Positions 28,142 to 37,623 of a DNA stretch of 64,000 nt are shown here, in pieces. The stretch covers positions 1 to 64,000 of the forward strand of contig JAUSBJ010000023.1 of the NCBI GenBank assembly GCA_030652035.1. The letters are read 5' to 3'. This stretch comes from Sulfurimicrobium sp. (GTDB taxonomy: Bacteria > Pseudomonadota > Gammaproteobacteria > Burkholderiales > Sulfuricellaceae). The position numbers were made by a program, and so were the translations under genes. A model generated the notes under the pieces. The model made no database searches. It had not been told where the DNA came from and worked only from the letters and a program-made list of their open reading frames with translations. Position 1 is the first letter of the stretch. Each line of letters starts with the position of its first letter.

Positions 28142-28411
28142 AGACTTCTTTGCTCAGGCTGATATTTTTAACATCTAATTGAAATGGAATGGAGAACTCA
28201 ATGCAATATTTATTCCAGTTTATACCTATGTAATCAGTCTAGCCATAGACCTCTGTCAGAGGTGGCATGGCCTGCAACGGTGAGATGTGATATGTCAAAA
28301 TGACAGTCTCTAGTGTTGAAGGTGATGTCATAATTTCGGCACTATCGTCATTTTATTGTCCATGACTGTTGTCCTAAGCTCTCCCGGTTGTCACGCTGTA
28401 CAATGCCCCCC
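28142..28411. other. Divergent intergenic region with a perfect 7-bp palindrome
   Basis: The spacer between the prepilin and recQ genes contains ACCTCTG-T-CAGAGGT at 28249-28263. It may be an operator for either direction; nothing else was recognised. Confidence 0.3.
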
Positions 28412-30274
28412 ATGTCTTTTCACTCCGCTTCAAAAATTCTTCACGATGTTTTCGGCTACTCCGCTTTCCGCGGCGAGCAGCAGGCCATTGTCGAGCATGT
28501 CTCCGGCGGCGGCGATGCGCTGGTGCTGATGCCCACCGGCGGCGGCAAGTCGCTGTGCTACCAGATACCCGCCCTGATGCGGCGCGGTGTGGGCATCGTG
28601 GTGTCGCCGCTGATCGCGCTGATGCAGGACCAGGTGGATGCCTTGCGCCAGCTCGGCGTCAGGGCCGCCTTCTACAATTCCAGCCTCGATGCCGCAGCGG
28701 CGCGCGAGGTGTTCATCGCACTGGTGCGCGGCGAACTGGACATGCTTTATGTGGCGCCCGAGCGCTTGCTGCTGGCGAATTTTCTCAACACCCTGGAGCA
28801 GGTGCAGGACGGCCCCGGACTGGCGCTGTTCGCCATCGACGAGGCGCATTGCGTGTCGCAGTGGGGCCACGATTTCCGTCCCGAGTACCGCGCCCTGACG
28901 GTCTTGCACGAGCGCTTTCCCGAGGTGCCGCGCATTGCCCTCACGGCCACGGCGGACGCGCCCACCCGGCGCGAGATCGTGGAACGCCTCAACCTCGAAG
29001 CCGCGCGCCAGTTCGTCTCCAGCTTCGACCGCCCCAACATCCGCTACCGCGTGACGCACAAGAACAATGCGCGCCAGCAGTTGCAGGCCTTCCTCGAAGC
29101 CGAGCATCCCAACGACGCGGGCATCGTGTATTGCCTGTCGCGCAAGAAAGTGGATGAAACCGCTGCCTGGCTCAAGGACAAGGGCTGGGATGCGCTGCCT
29201 TACCACGCCGGCCTGGATGCCGCGACGCGCAACGCCAACCAGAAACGCTTTCTGCGTGAGGAAGGCGTGGTGATGGTAGCCACGGTGGCCTTCGGCATGG
29301 GCATCGACAAGCCCAACGTGCGCTTCGTCGCCCACCTCGACCTGCCCAAGAGCATGGAAGGCTATTACCAGGAAACCGGCCGCGCCGGGCGCGACGGCCT
29401 GCCCGCCAATGCCTGGATGACCTACGGCCTGGGCGACGTGGTATCGATGCGCCAGATGCTCGATTCCGGCGACGCCCCGGAGGAGAGGAAGCGCGTGGAA
29501 CGGCAGAAACTCGACGCCCTGCTGGGCTTCTGCGAATCCACCTCCTGCCGCCACCAGACCCTCCTGCGTTATTTCGGCGAGGCGCACCCCGGCGCGTGCG
29601 CCCAATGCGACAACTGCCTCGAACCGGTGGATAGCTGGGACGCCACCGAGGCGGTCCGGATGGCCCTCTCCTGCGTCTACCGCACCGGCCAGCGCTTCGG
29701 CGTGGTGCACCTGATCGACGTGCTGCTGGGCAAGGCCACAGCAAAAGTCGAACAATTCAATCACCAGCAGATTTCGACATTCGGCATCGGACAGGCGCTC
29801 AATCAGGCGCAATGGAGCAGCGTCTTCCGCCAACTGGTCGCAGGCGGCCTGCTCGAGGCAGACATGGATTCCTACGGCGGCCTGCGCCTGACCGAAGCCG
29901 CCCGCCCGGTGCTGCGTGGCGAGCGCGATGTCTGGCTGCGGCGCGACGCCGAGCCTGCGAAGCGCAAAGTCAGCAAGGCCGAACGCGGCGCCCGCGCGCG
30001 CGAAGCCTTCGCCGGCGCCAGCGAAGACCCGCTATGGCTTGCCCTCAAGGCCCGGCGCACCGAACTCGCGCGCGAACAGGGCGTGCCGCCCTATGTCATC
30101 TTCCATGACAGCACCCTCCTGGAAATCCTCAACCGCCGCCCGGCCAACCTGGCCGAAATGGGCCAGATCAGCGGGATAGGGCAGGCCAAACTGGAGCGCT
30201 ATGGGGATGCATTCTTGCGGGTGGTGGAGGATGCGGGAGATGGGGTGGGTTGGGGTTTGCAACCCCCAGCCTGA
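28412..30274 (+). CDS. recQ: ATP-dependent DNA helicase RecQ
   Basis: About 620 residues, the usual RecQ size. Walker A is [16 protein letters not shown], and the DEAH box with aromatic-rich loop is [18 protein letters not shown]. Helicase motif VI is [11 protein letters not shown] zinc-binding cluster ([10 protein letters not shown]...CAQCDNC), the RQC winged helix and a C-terminal HRDC ([24 protein letters not shown]) follow. It unwinds DNA 3'-5' in recombination repair. The ATG at 28412 is preferred over two further upstream candidates because the conserved family start is near [15 protein letters not shown]. Confidence 0.94.
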   Translation: MSFHSASKILHDVFGYSAFRGEQQAIVEHVSGGGDALVLMPTGGGKSLCYQIPALMRRGVGIVVSPLIALMQDQVDALRQLGVRAAFYNSSLDAAAAREVFIALVRGELDMLYVAPERLLLANFLNTLEQVQDGPGLALFAIDEAHCVSQWGHDFRPEYRALTVLHERFPEVPRIALTATADAPTRREIVERLNLEAARQFVSSFDRPNIRYRVTHKNNARQQLQAFLEAEHPNDAGIVYCLSRKKVDETAAWLKDKGWDALPYHAGLDAATRNANQKRFLREEGVVMVATVAFGMGIDKPNVRFVAHLDLPKSMEGYYQETGRAGRDGLPANAWMTYGLGDVVSMRQMLDSGDAPEERKRVERQKLDALLGFCESTSCRHQTLLRYFGEAHPGACAQCDNCLEPVDSWDATEAVRMALSCVYRTGQRFGVVHLIDVLLGKATAKVEQFNHQQISTFGIGQALNQAQWSSVFRQLVAGGLLEADMDSYGGLRLTEAARPVLRGERDVWLRRDAEPAKRKVSKAERGARAREAFAGASEDPLWLALKARRTELAREQGVPPYVIFHDSTLLEILNRRPANLAEMGQISGIGQAKLERYGDAFLRVVEDAGDGVGWGLQPPA

Positions 30275-30302
30275 ACAAGCTATATATGCAAATAAGGAGA
30301 AA

Positions 30303-30968
30303 ATGTCGAATCCCTACATAACTATGATTGCCTCTGAATGGGTCGATCCTATTGCAGATTTATCTGCGAGTTGGCAGAAGCGTATGGTTGCGAACCCTCA
30401 CATATCTCACATGACACCACAAGACAGAGGTACTTGCTGTGCAATCATTCTTTTGTTTGTCGTCATGTTGGAGTCGTATACCGTGCGTGCTGATTTCGAC
30501 ATTGAAAGTGAAGAGGGTATAGACATAAAGAAATCAAGTGTCCGAAAATTCGATGCCCGTGGCTGGTGGGAGAAGAGTAACTATCACGCCAAAGAAGATG
30601 TGGTTGACGTGTTTGTTATGCGAGACGCCATTGCGCACAATCATCTTTACGGTTACGACGATCCGCATCCTGCTCTCCCAATCAAATACACGCACTTGGA
30701 TGGGGGTGATAATAAATTCAGATCTCGCACACGAGAAGGTCGACTCACACGCACTGGGCTTTCATGTATACCAGGCGAAATTGGCCCTAATGAAGTTATC
30801 GGTATCTCCCGGATTTCGGAAGGCGCGCTACGGTTCTTATGCGAAAAATTTCCAGGTGTAGGCGAAGTTGATTTCTTTATTGCCCGGCGGGGGGCGGCAA
30901 AAAATCTTTGGGAGTGTGTTTTCTCAGCCGCAGATATGGCGTCGCGGTTGAAGGTGAGAACTATTTGA
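30303..30968 (+). CDS. Hypothetical protein with HEPN-like RxxxxH motif
   Basis: A 221-residue protein, more AT-rich than both neighbours, starting MSNPYITMIASEWVDP after AAGGAGAAA. The N-terminal half is helical with a hydrophobic stretch (CCAIILLFVVMLESY). Residues 107-112 read RDAIAH within FVMRDAIAHNHLYGYDD. An Arg-x4-His of this style, following helices, is the catalytic signature of HEPN RNases found in toxins and anti-phage systems. The C-terminus (EGALRFLCEKFPGV) is helical too. No antitoxin is obvious. The family is not recognised, so the HEPN call is inference from one motif. Confidence 0.55.
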   Translation: MSNPYITMIASEWVDPIADLSASWQKRMVANPHISHMTPQDRGTCCAIILLFVVMLESYTVRADFDIESEEGIDIKKSSVRKFDARGWWEKSNYHAKEDVVDVFVMRDAIAHNHLYGYDDPHPALPIKYTHLDGGDNKFRSRTREGRLTRTGLSCIPGEIGPNEVIGISRISEGALRFLCEKFPGVGEVDFFIARRGAAKNLWECVFSAADMASRLKVRTI

Positions 30969-31016
30969 CACTCGTATATCCAGACTTTATGTCGGATATC
31001 ACTTTCTACCCATTAC

Positions 31017-31046
31017 GTAGGTTGGGGTGACGCAGGAACCCCAACA
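31017..31046 (+). repeat. REP sequence 1 (RAYT-associated)
   Basis: GTAGGTTGGGG...CCCCAACA hairpin. It faces REP 2 about 30 bp away, the two forming an inverted pair (BIME-like) just 3' of the RAYT gene. Confidence 0.75.
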
Positions 31047-31067
31047 TTTTCGTGCCATGGCGCTCGG

Positions 31068-31622
31068 CTAAGGCTTGTTGGGGTTCGCAAGCTCACCCCA
31101 ACCTACATGGCTATCCTTGGCATAACTTGTGCCCCAGTCCGCCGGGAGAATTCCGTTCCGGATATACCGATGTAGCGACGAATGCGGCCAATCCTTTGGT
31201 GACTTCGCGTAACCGTGTTTGACCGGGTTGTAATGGATGTAATCGACATGCCGGGCGTAATCGTCTTCATTCCGGATTTGATGTTCCCAGTAGCGTCGTT
31301 GCCAGATGCCTCGTTCACCCTTGGCGATCCGGCTCGAAGCGATGCGCTCGTCCCTGGGTAGGGTGCGGGAGAATCCGGCTTTGATCAATGCCCAGCGGGT
31401 GGGGTAATTCGTATCTCCAGGCGGCAATGTCCAGACGCTATGGAGGTGGTCGGGCAGGATCACGATGGCGTCGATATGGAAAGGATGGCGTTCGCGGACC
31501 CGTCGCAGGCTTGCGCGCAGTTCATCGATGTTCTCGGTCAGCAGGGATTGCGATCTGTCGGCCAGGTTGACAGTAAAGAAGAATGTTCCGCCTGGTGTGA
31601 AGGCACGGGTGTAGCGGCTCAT
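31068..31622 (-). CDS. REP-associated tyrosine transposase (RAYT, IS200-like Y1)
   Basis: A 184-residue single-domain HUH nuclease. It has the metal-binding HxH in ILPDHLHSVWTLP, and the nucleophilic Tyr region in YARHVDYIHYNPVKHGY. The start MSRYTRAFTPGGTFFFTVNLADR is typical of RAYTs. These enzymes cut and join REP hairpins and are usually domesticated single copies. Here REP sequences lie immediately at both ends, including one directly before the start codon, so the enzyme and its substrate are together. Confidence 0.92.
   Translation of the reverse strand: MSRYTRAFTPGGTFFFTVNLADRSQSLLTENIDELRASLRRVRERHPFHIDAIVILPDHLHSVWTLPPGDTNYPTRWALIKAGFSRTLPRDERIASSRIAKGERGIWQRRYWEHQIRNEDDYARHVDYIHYNPVKHGYAKSPKDWPHSSLHRYIRNGILPADWGTSYAKDSHVGWGELANPNKP
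31076..31106 (-). repeat. REP sequence 2 (inverted relative to REP 1)
   Basis: TGTTGGGGTTCGCAAGCTC followed by ACCCCAACCTAC. It overlaps the 3' end of the RAYT coding sequence and pairs with REP 1. Confidence 0.75.
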
Positions 31623-31625
31623 GGC

Positions 31626-31656
31626 GTTGGGGTTCGCAGGCTTGCCCCAACCTACG
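31626..31656 (-). repeat. REP sequence 3, at the RAYT 5' end
   Basis: GTTGGGGTTCGCAGGCTTG followed by CCCCAACCTAC. It begins three bases from the RAYT start codon and overlaps the end of the higA-like gene, so RAYT translation may be affected by the hairpin. Confidence 0.75.
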
Positions 31657-32023
31657 CCAGTCTCTCTTCCGGCTGCCGAATCAGACTTTCCGCCGGTATC
31701 CCCAACCCTTGGTGCAGCCGCCAGATCATCTTCAAGGTCAAAGGTCGCGTGTGGTTAAGGATTTCGTAAACGCGGTTGGAGCGGCCGATCATCGGCTCCA
31801 GATCTTTCACCGTCAGTCCTTTTTGTTCCATGGTGAATTTGATGGCTTCCACGGGGTCAGGCAGGTCAAGGGGGTAGTGCCTGGCCTCGTAGGCTTCGAC
31901 CAGCGTCACCAGCACGTCCAGGCGGTCGCCTTCCGGGGTGTCCACTACGGCGAACATGAGAGTTTCGATTTCCTTGAGGGCGGCTTGGTAGTCGGCCTCG
32001 GTTTTGAGGGGTTTGATGTCCAT
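31652..32023 (-). CDS. higA: HigA-type antitoxin with helix-turn-helix
   Basis: A 123-residue protein. The N-terminus MDIKPLKTEADYQAALKEIETLM and the linker DLPDPVEAIKFTMEQKGLTVKDLEPMIG are typical of HigA/transcriptional-regulator antitoxins in the HigBA family. The C-terminal HTH (SNRVYEILNHTRPLTLKMIWRLH) binds operator DNA. It lies 13 bp after the HigB-like toxin gene, toxin first as is usual for hig. It should neutralise the toxin and repress the pair. Confidence 0.9.
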   Translation of the reverse strand: MDIKPLKTEADYQAALKEIETLMFAVVDTPEGDRLDVLVTLVEAYEARHYPLDLPDPVEAIKFTMEQKGLTVKDLEPMIGRSNRVYEILNHTRPLTLKMIWRLHQGLGIPAESLIRQPEERLA

Positions 32024-32036
32024 GGTTGTGTCTCCT

Positions 32037-32339
32037 TCAAATCGTTTGCGCGTCTATCCGGTCGTACTGGGCATCGGTGCCGATGAAGCGGATATACACC
32101 ACCCGGTATGCGTAGTTGACCCAGACCACCAAGCGATATTTGTTGCCGGCCAGATTGAACACCGCGCGCCCATCCCGAAGGATGCTGGCGGTGCCGAAAT
32201 CCCGCTTGATTTCGGCTGGAGATGCCCAGTTCGCGCCCAGCACATGGCGATGCCAAGCCAGAGCCGGTTCCTTTGCATCCAAGTACTCGGGGTGCTCTTC
32301 CCAGAAGCGCTTTAGCGTTGAGAGCGCAATAATTCGCAT
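32037..32339 (-). CDS. higB: HigB-type mRNA interferase toxin
   Basis: A 100-residue toxin of the HigB (PF09907-like) class: MRIIALSTLKRFWEEHPE...ALAWHRHVLGANWASPAEIKRDF and the C-terminal core VFNLAGNKYRLVVWVNYAYRVVYIRFIGTDAQYDRID. It is a predicted ribosome-dependent RNase that stops growth when free of HigA. The ATG at 32339 begins the conserved family start; the upstream in-frame extension crosses the operator and is rejected. Confidence 0.9.
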   Translation of the reverse strand: MRIIALSTLKRFWEEHPEYLDAKEPALAWHRHVLGANWASPAEIKRDFGTASILRDGRAVFNLAGNKYRLVVWVNYAYRVVYIRFIGTDAQYDRIDAQTI

Positions 32340-32352
32340 GTAATATATGCTA

Positions 32353-32367
32353 GTCCCAATTTGGGAC
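32353..32367. promoter_or_regulatory. Candidate HigA operator
   Basis: A perfect palindrome GTCCCAA-T-TTGGGAC, 13 bp before the higB start codon. It probably overlaps the higBA promoter, which fits autorepression by the HigBA complex. Confidence 0.55.
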
Positions 32368-32385
32368 CGGTGCAACTATTAATGA

Positions 32386-33749
<1,364 letters not shown>

Positions 33750-33773
33750 GCTGCTCTCCAATAAATGATTGAA

Positions 33774-33798
33774 TGCCGGGCACGGAATGTGCCCGGCA
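33774..33798 (-). terminator. Intercistronic hairpin between porin and binding-protein genes
   Basis: A 10-bp perfect stem TGCCGGGCAC / GTGCCCGGCA with a 5-nt loop and no long T-run. It probably attenuates read-through or protects the upstream mRNA. Confidence 0.55.
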
Positions 33799-33811
33799 AT
33801 TTTGGAAAAAA

Positions 33812-35218
33812 TCAGAAAATCCAGGTGAGTTGCGCGCTGATCCGGTTGTCTATTGAACCGCCAATTATTCCGGCAGCGGTGCCCTGGATTTTTTGCCCAT
33901 TGGTCAGTTGTGCCTCGGGGTGGACGACCTCGATGTCACGGATTTCGTAGTTCACGGCAAAGCGCAGCTTGGGACTATAGAAATATTGTGCTCCCAGAGT
34001 CCAGGTGCTGGCCTTGCGCTCGTCGTAGGCCGAATTGGTCATTTTGCTGAGCTCGTCATAGCGCAGGTCGACTTCCCATTTGGGTGCGAATTTCCAGCCT
34101 ACGTCCACATAATAGCCGTCGGCCTTGTTGCTGGAGTCCAGCGCTACGTAATCCACCGGTTCGAAAGCGGGCGCGCCGATGTCGTTGAATTGCGGCGTGG
34201 GTGCGACATAGATCATGCCCTTGGCACGGATGTATTCGCCGCTCAGCCGCAGGCCATGGCGCAGGTACTTGGCGCCGATTCCCTCGCGCATGCGGGTGTA
34301 GTCGGTGCCGCCAAAGGCGCGTTTGCCTTCCTGGCGCCAGGCGTAAGCCGTGACGTCCTCCCGCCGCGGACCACTGCCCTGGAACACGTAGGTGGCCTGC
34401 ACGCGTGCCGTCACATCGTGGTTGCCGGGGTTGAGATCGTCGCTGAAGCTGATGCCGTTGGCCTGGCTGGCCATGACTGCATAGGCATACTCCCATCTGC
34501 CGCGGTTGAACCAGTCGTAGACCTCGACGCCGACATCGCGGAAACCGCCAAATGCGCCATTGAGTTGCGACATCGCCATCGGTGCGCCTACCACGGCTGC
34601 ATGGGTGCGCGATGCATTGGCATAGGGCGTCACAAAGCGCTCGTTAAGCAACTGGTCGGTGACGGTGGTGAAGTTGATGTAATCCATGATCTGGACGCCC
34701 TGCATCGCCTCCTCGCCCAGAGGAAGACGTCCCAGACCGACGCGGACGCGCGCGCCGGGAATGTAGTTGAAAGTCACCGTGGCATCCGTCAGAACGGCTT
34801 GTCTCTCACGGGTCAGGGCGTTGTTGCCGAGTTCGCCCAGGACGAAATAGTTGATTTTCTCGTCCGTTCCCGGAATCACGCCGCGGACACCTGGGCGTGC
34901 GCGGAATATCTGCAACTGCTCGCCATGTTCGAGATCCGGCCCCACCAGGTTGAACAGGGCGGTTTGCCCATTGTAGGCACGCAATCCCGCCGGCACCGGA
35001 ACATTGGCGCCGTTTGCCGGCGACACGACGGTCGCGGGAATGCCGCTGACTGCGCCGCCTTCATTGTAAGTATAGGTCGGCTGGATGAAGCCCCAGAATG
35101 TATAAGGTGCGGCGCCCGGCTGCTCGTTGTTCTGCAACTGGAACCAGTTGGTGGCAAGTGATGCGGGCGCGTGCGCGAAAGCGGCGGCCAGTGCGGCCGC
35201 GAGAACGGTTTTCTTCAT
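33812..35218 (-). CDS. Outer-membrane porin-like beta-barrel protein
   Basis: A 468-residue protein with a typical signal peptide (MKKTVLAAALAAAFAHAPASLA) and a C-terminal strand ending in aromatic F (ISAQLTWIF), as needed for BAM insertion. The alternating pattern (YYVDVGWKFAPKWEVDLRYDEL, WTLGAQYFYSPKLRFAVNYEI) indicates a barrel similar in size to phosphate-selective OprP/OprO porins. The family was not identified with certainty. It is the middle gene between the DsrE-like gene and the binding protein; together they suggest uptake or sensing of one solute. Confidence 0.8.
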   Translation of the reverse strand: MKKTVLAAALAAAFAHAPASLATNWFQLQNNEQPGAAPYTFWGFIQPTYTYNEGGAVSGIPATVVSPANGANVPVPAGLRAYNGQTALFNLVGPDLEHGEQLQIFRARPGVRGVIPGTDEKINYFVLGELGNNALTRERQAVLTDATVTFNYIPGARVRVGLGRLPLGEEAMQGVQIMDYINFTTVTDQLLNERFVTPYANASRTHAAVVGAPMAMSQLNGAFGGFRDVGVEVYDWFNRGRWEYAYAVMASQANGISFSDDLNPGNHDVTARVQATYVFQGSGPRREDVTAYAWRQEGKRAFGGTDYTRMREGIGAKYLRHGLRLSGEYIRAKGMIYVAPTPQFNDIGAPAFEPVDYVALDSSNKADGYYVDVGWKFAPKWEVDLRYDELSKMTNSAYDERKASTWTLGAQYFYSPKLRFAVNYEIRDIEVVHPEAQLTNGQKIQGTAAGIIGGSIDNRISAQLTWIF

Positions 35219-35270
35219 GTACCTCTCCTGAGCTGGTGATGTTTTTTGGCTGGTCTACGCGCTTCGCCTT

Positions 35271-35723
35271 TCAGGGGCGGATATAGGCGTAGCCTTCCTT
35301 TTGTTTTTTCATCAACTCAACCACGCCAGCCGGCACGAAGGCCGCGGAAGAGAGCATGTCCTCCCTGGCGAGCTTTTGCACCTTCATGGTGTTCTCGCAG
35401 GCTACGACCTTGACGCCGTCTGCAACCGCTTCATCGATCCGGTTCGCCACTGCCGAATCGAATTTGAGCATGCCGATTCCCGGGCCATAGGCGACGATTT
35501 CAATGTCCACATTCTTGGCACCCAGTTCCTGCTGCACATTTTTGGCGTTGTTGAGCGCCAGGTTCCATGTTTTAGGGTCGCCCGCGCTGACCTGGAATAT
35601 CACTTTTTCCTTGGCGACGTCTTTCTCGGAAGGCATGTCGGCGGCCAGGATACTGCTCGATGCAACGGACATGGCCAGCACGACCCCAGCGATAAGTGAA
35701 TGTAATTGATGAGCGTTTTTCAT
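35271..35723 (-). CDS. Periplasmic DsrE/DsrF-like protein
   Basis: A 150-residue protein with signal peptide (cleavage near SILAAD) and a DsrE-type domain: KVIFQVSAGDPKTWNLALNNAKN, VDIEIVAYGPGIGML, and a conserved Cys109 in VVACENTM. The tail ends GYAYIRP. Cytoplasmic DsrE proteins carry persulfide sulfur on this Cys; an exported version is more likely to sense or handle periplasmic sulfur species. The start at 35723 has AGGAGAC upstream. It heads the DsrE-porin-binding protein operon and is preceded by an ECF-type promoter. Confidence 0.88.
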   Translation of the reverse strand: MKNAHQLHSLIAGVVLAMSVASSSILAADMPSEKDVAKEKVIFQVSAGDPKTWNLALNNAKNVQQELGAKNVDIEIVAYGPGIGMLKFDSAVANRIDEAVADGVKVVACENTMKVQKLAREDMLSSAAFVPAGVVELMKKQKEGYAYIRP

Positions 35724-35784
35724 GATGTGTTGTCTCCTGATATATATTTGATATGAGTGACTATTGATTGCCACTATGTTTGAA

Positions 35785-35810
35785 GACGTCATAAAATCTA
35801 TTTTTATTCC
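35785..35810 (-). promoter_or_regulatory. ECF-type promoter for the DsrE-porin operon
   Basis: Read on the minus strand: GGAATA (35810-35805), a 16-bp spacer, then CGTC (35788-35785). This is the classical ECF -35/-10 pattern and is matched base for base in both boxes by the promoter on the other strand. Confidence 0.7.
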
Positions 35811-35843
35811 ACTTTTTCAGCATAAAAATAACTACCGGGAAAT

Positions 35844-35869
35844 GGAATAAATTCCCGGGCTGCCGCGTC
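35844..35869 (+). promoter_or_regulatory. ECF-type promoter for the sigma/anti-sigma operon
   Basis: GGAATA (35844-35849), a 16-bp spacer, CGTC (35866-35869), 43 bp before the sigma gene start. Identical boxes and spacing to the divergent promoter suggest autoregulation by the encoded sigma factor. Confidence 0.7.
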
Positions 35870-35912
35870 ATATCCCAATCATTCAAATTTTCAGGCCGAG
35901 GTGATCGGTAAG

Positions 35913-36476
35913 ATGAATATCCTTTCCCTGCTCTGCCGCTCTGGAGATTTTCGCAAACAGCTGGAGCAAAGCCGGAGCAAGCTTTACCGGGTTGCCTATT
36001 CCTGGTGCCACAATGCGGCGCTGGCCGACGATCTGGTGCAGGAAACCTTGTCCAAGGCGCTGAAGAACTCAGGCCAGCTGCGCGATCCGGAGCTGCTGAA
36101 CAGCTGGCTGTTCCGCATTCTGCATAACTGCTGGTATGACCACTTCCGCCTGAACCGGGAAATGGTGGATATCGACGAGGTCGAGGATTTCCAGTGCGTT
36201 TATGCCAACACCCCGGAAGATTCGCATGCCCAGAAACAGATCGTCGACCGGGTGAGGGATGCGGTCGCCAAGCTGCCGCTGGGGCAGCGCCAGGTGCTGA
36301 CGCTGGTGGATCTGGAAGAATTTTCCTATGCCGAGGTCGCGAGCATACTGGACTTGCCGGCCGGTACGGTGATGAGCCGTTTGTGCCGGGCGAGAAGGTC
36401 GTTGAAGGCGTTGTTGCAGGAGCTCGCTCCCCCTCGGCAGGCTCTGCAAGTTACGCCGCTAAGGAGGGTCAAATGA
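35913..36476 (+). CDS. ECF RNA polymerase sigma factor
   Basis: A 187-residue sigma-70-family ECF protein. Region 2 (about 20-90) has LYRVAYSWCHNAALADDLVQETLSKAL and SWLFRILHNCWYDHFR. Region 4 (about 120-175) has LPLGQRQVLTLVDLEEFSYAEVASILDLPAGTVMSRLCRARRSL. The ATG at 35913 follows GAGGTGAT. The stop overlaps the anti-sigma start (ATGA), so the two are translationally coupled. It probably recognises GGAATA-N16-CGTC in front of itself and of the divergent DsrE gene. Confidence 0.93.
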   Translation: MNILSLLCRSGDFRKQLEQSRSKLYRVAYSWCHNAALADDLVQETLSKALKNSGQLRDPELLNSWLFRILHNCWYDHFRLNREMVDIDEVEDFQCVYANTPEDSHAQKQIVDRVRDAVAKLPLGQRQVLTLVDLEEFSYAEVASILDLPAGTVMSRLCRARRSLKALLQELAPPRQALQVTPLRRVK

Positions 36477-37204
36477 AGCAGGACAAAACTATTTCGGATG
36501 AATTCCTGAATGCTTTTGTGGACGATCAGCTCGATCCGGCCGAGAAAAGCCGGGCCTTTGAACTGATCGAGCAGGATGAGACGCTGAAGGCGAGGGTGTG
36601 TGAGTTGCGCGGACTGAAGGCAAGGGTGCAGCATGCCTACCTGACTCCCCCTCCGCCACCGCGTTCGGCGTCCAAAGGCTGGCTGAGTGGCGCGCCATAC
36701 CGCCAGTTCCTCGCCGCCAGCCTGTTACTGGCGGTCGGCAGTATTTCCGGCTGGTTCGCCCACAATTGGACCGGCCCGGATTCCGACCGCGAACTCGTGC
36801 GTATGCTGCAAGCCATACAGCGCAACGATATCGGGATGGATCAGCAAAAATTGATGATTCACGCGGGCACCGCCAACCCGGTCAGGCTGTCCACCGCGCT
36901 GGATCAAGCGGAGAATCTGCTGGCCAGTTCGCGGCGCGCGAATCGGCCGATGCAGGTGGAAATCATTGCCAATGGCGGCGGCCTGGACCTGCTGCGCGCG
37001 GATGCCTCGCCCTATGCGCGCCGTATCGGCCTGCTGCGGGAAAAATACCCTAATCTCGAACTGACGGCATGCGGCCAGACGCTCAGGAATCTGCGCGCCA
37101 AGGGCGTGGAGGTGCGTCTCTTGCCCGATACGGAAGTAGCCCCTTCGGCCGTGGGCGAGATTTCCTTGCGCCTGAAGCAGGGCTGGGGTTATATCAGGAT
37201 TTAG
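36473..37204 (+). CDS. Membrane anti-sigma factor with periplasmic DsrE-like sensor domain
   Basis: A 243-residue protein. Residues 1-60 form a cytoplasmic anti-sigma domain of the RseA/zinc-less type (ISDEFLNAFVDDQLDPAEKSRAFELIEQDETLKARVCELRGLK). A Pro-rich linker follows, then one membrane helix (about 78-97), and residues 125-243 are a periplasmic DsrE-like domain. That domain parallels the divergent DsrE protein: KLMIHAGTANP to KVIFQVSAGDP, VEIIANGGGL to IEIVAYGPGI, Cys200 in LTACGQTL to Cys109 in VVACENTM, and the tail GWGYIRI to GYAYIRP. It should hold the sigma factor at the membrane until a sulfur or redox cue reaches the DsrE part. Confidence 0.88.
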   Translation: MKQDKTISDEFLNAFVDDQLDPAEKSRAFELIEQDETLKARVCELRGLKARVQHAYLTPPPPPRSASKGWLSGAPYRQFLAASLLLAVGSISGWFAHNWTGPDSDRELVRMLQAIQRNDIGMDQQKLMIHAGTANPVRLSTALDQAENLLASSRRANRPMQVEIIANGGGLDLLRADASPYARRIGLLREKYPNLELTACGQTLRNLRAKGVEVRLLPDTEVAPSAVGEISLRLKQGWGYIRI

Positions 37205-37292
37205 CCGCCGCTTTTTTCCAGGTGGCATGCGCCGGAGCGCGCAAACATCGCATGCTCGGGGTGCTGAATTGGTCCTTTTTTAAAGTAAAAGG

Positions 37293-37326
37293 GCGAAAAA
37301 AACGCAGGCTGTTTCCATCCTGCGTT
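37293..37326 (-). terminator. Terminator after the Crp/DUF2892 genes
   Basis: An AACGCAGG / CCTGCGTT stem followed by seven T on the minus strand, 22 bp beyond the DUF2892 gene stop. It also separates that unit from the convergent anti-sigma gene. Confidence 0.8.
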
Positions 37327-37347
37327 TTAACCGATGTCCGGTTTAAT

Positions 37348-37551
37348 TCACTTCTTGCTGGGGCAGGAGTTCAAACCGATCAGCGGATAGAACGGGCACC
37401 AGCCCATCAGTCCGGTGGCCAGCGGCACGATGCCGATCAGGCCCCACAGCCACAGGCCGCTTTCGTTGCCCAGCAGGAAGGTCAGCGCCAGCAGCACCAA
37501 ACCGGCAGCGATACGCAACATCTTGTCGATTCCACCTACGTTGGCTTTCAT
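37348..37551 (-). CDS. DUF2892 (YgaP-type) small inner-membrane protein
   Basis: A 67-residue protein starting MKANVGGIDKMLRIAAGLVLLALTF with two membrane helices, and WCPFYPLIGLNSC near the end, the signature of DUF2892. These domains are often fused to or placed beside rhodanese sulfurtransferases, as in YgaP. The start at 37551 follows CAGGAG. It lies 72 bp after the Crp/Fnr gene on the same strand and is closed by a terminator. It fits the sulfur-handling theme of the neighbourhood; exact role unknown. Confidence 0.9.
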   Translation of the reverse strand: MKANVGGIDKMLRIAAGLVLLALTFLLGNESGLWLWGLIGIVPLATGLMGWCPFYPLIGLNSCPSKK

Positions 37552-37623
37552 TTTTGATTCTCCTGATTGAATGGATGATGGCCGAATGATAGGCAATGAG
37601 AGGCGGATTGTATGTGACTTTGG

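Noticed and set aside
28264-28280. Sigma-54-like TGGCATGGCCTGCA upstream of recQ
   Set aside because: The GG to GC distance is two bases too short for a sigma-54 promoter.
28430-29833. 467-codon minus-strand open frame inside recQ
   Set aside because: Antisense shadow of a high-GC gene; the plus strand carries every RecQ motif.
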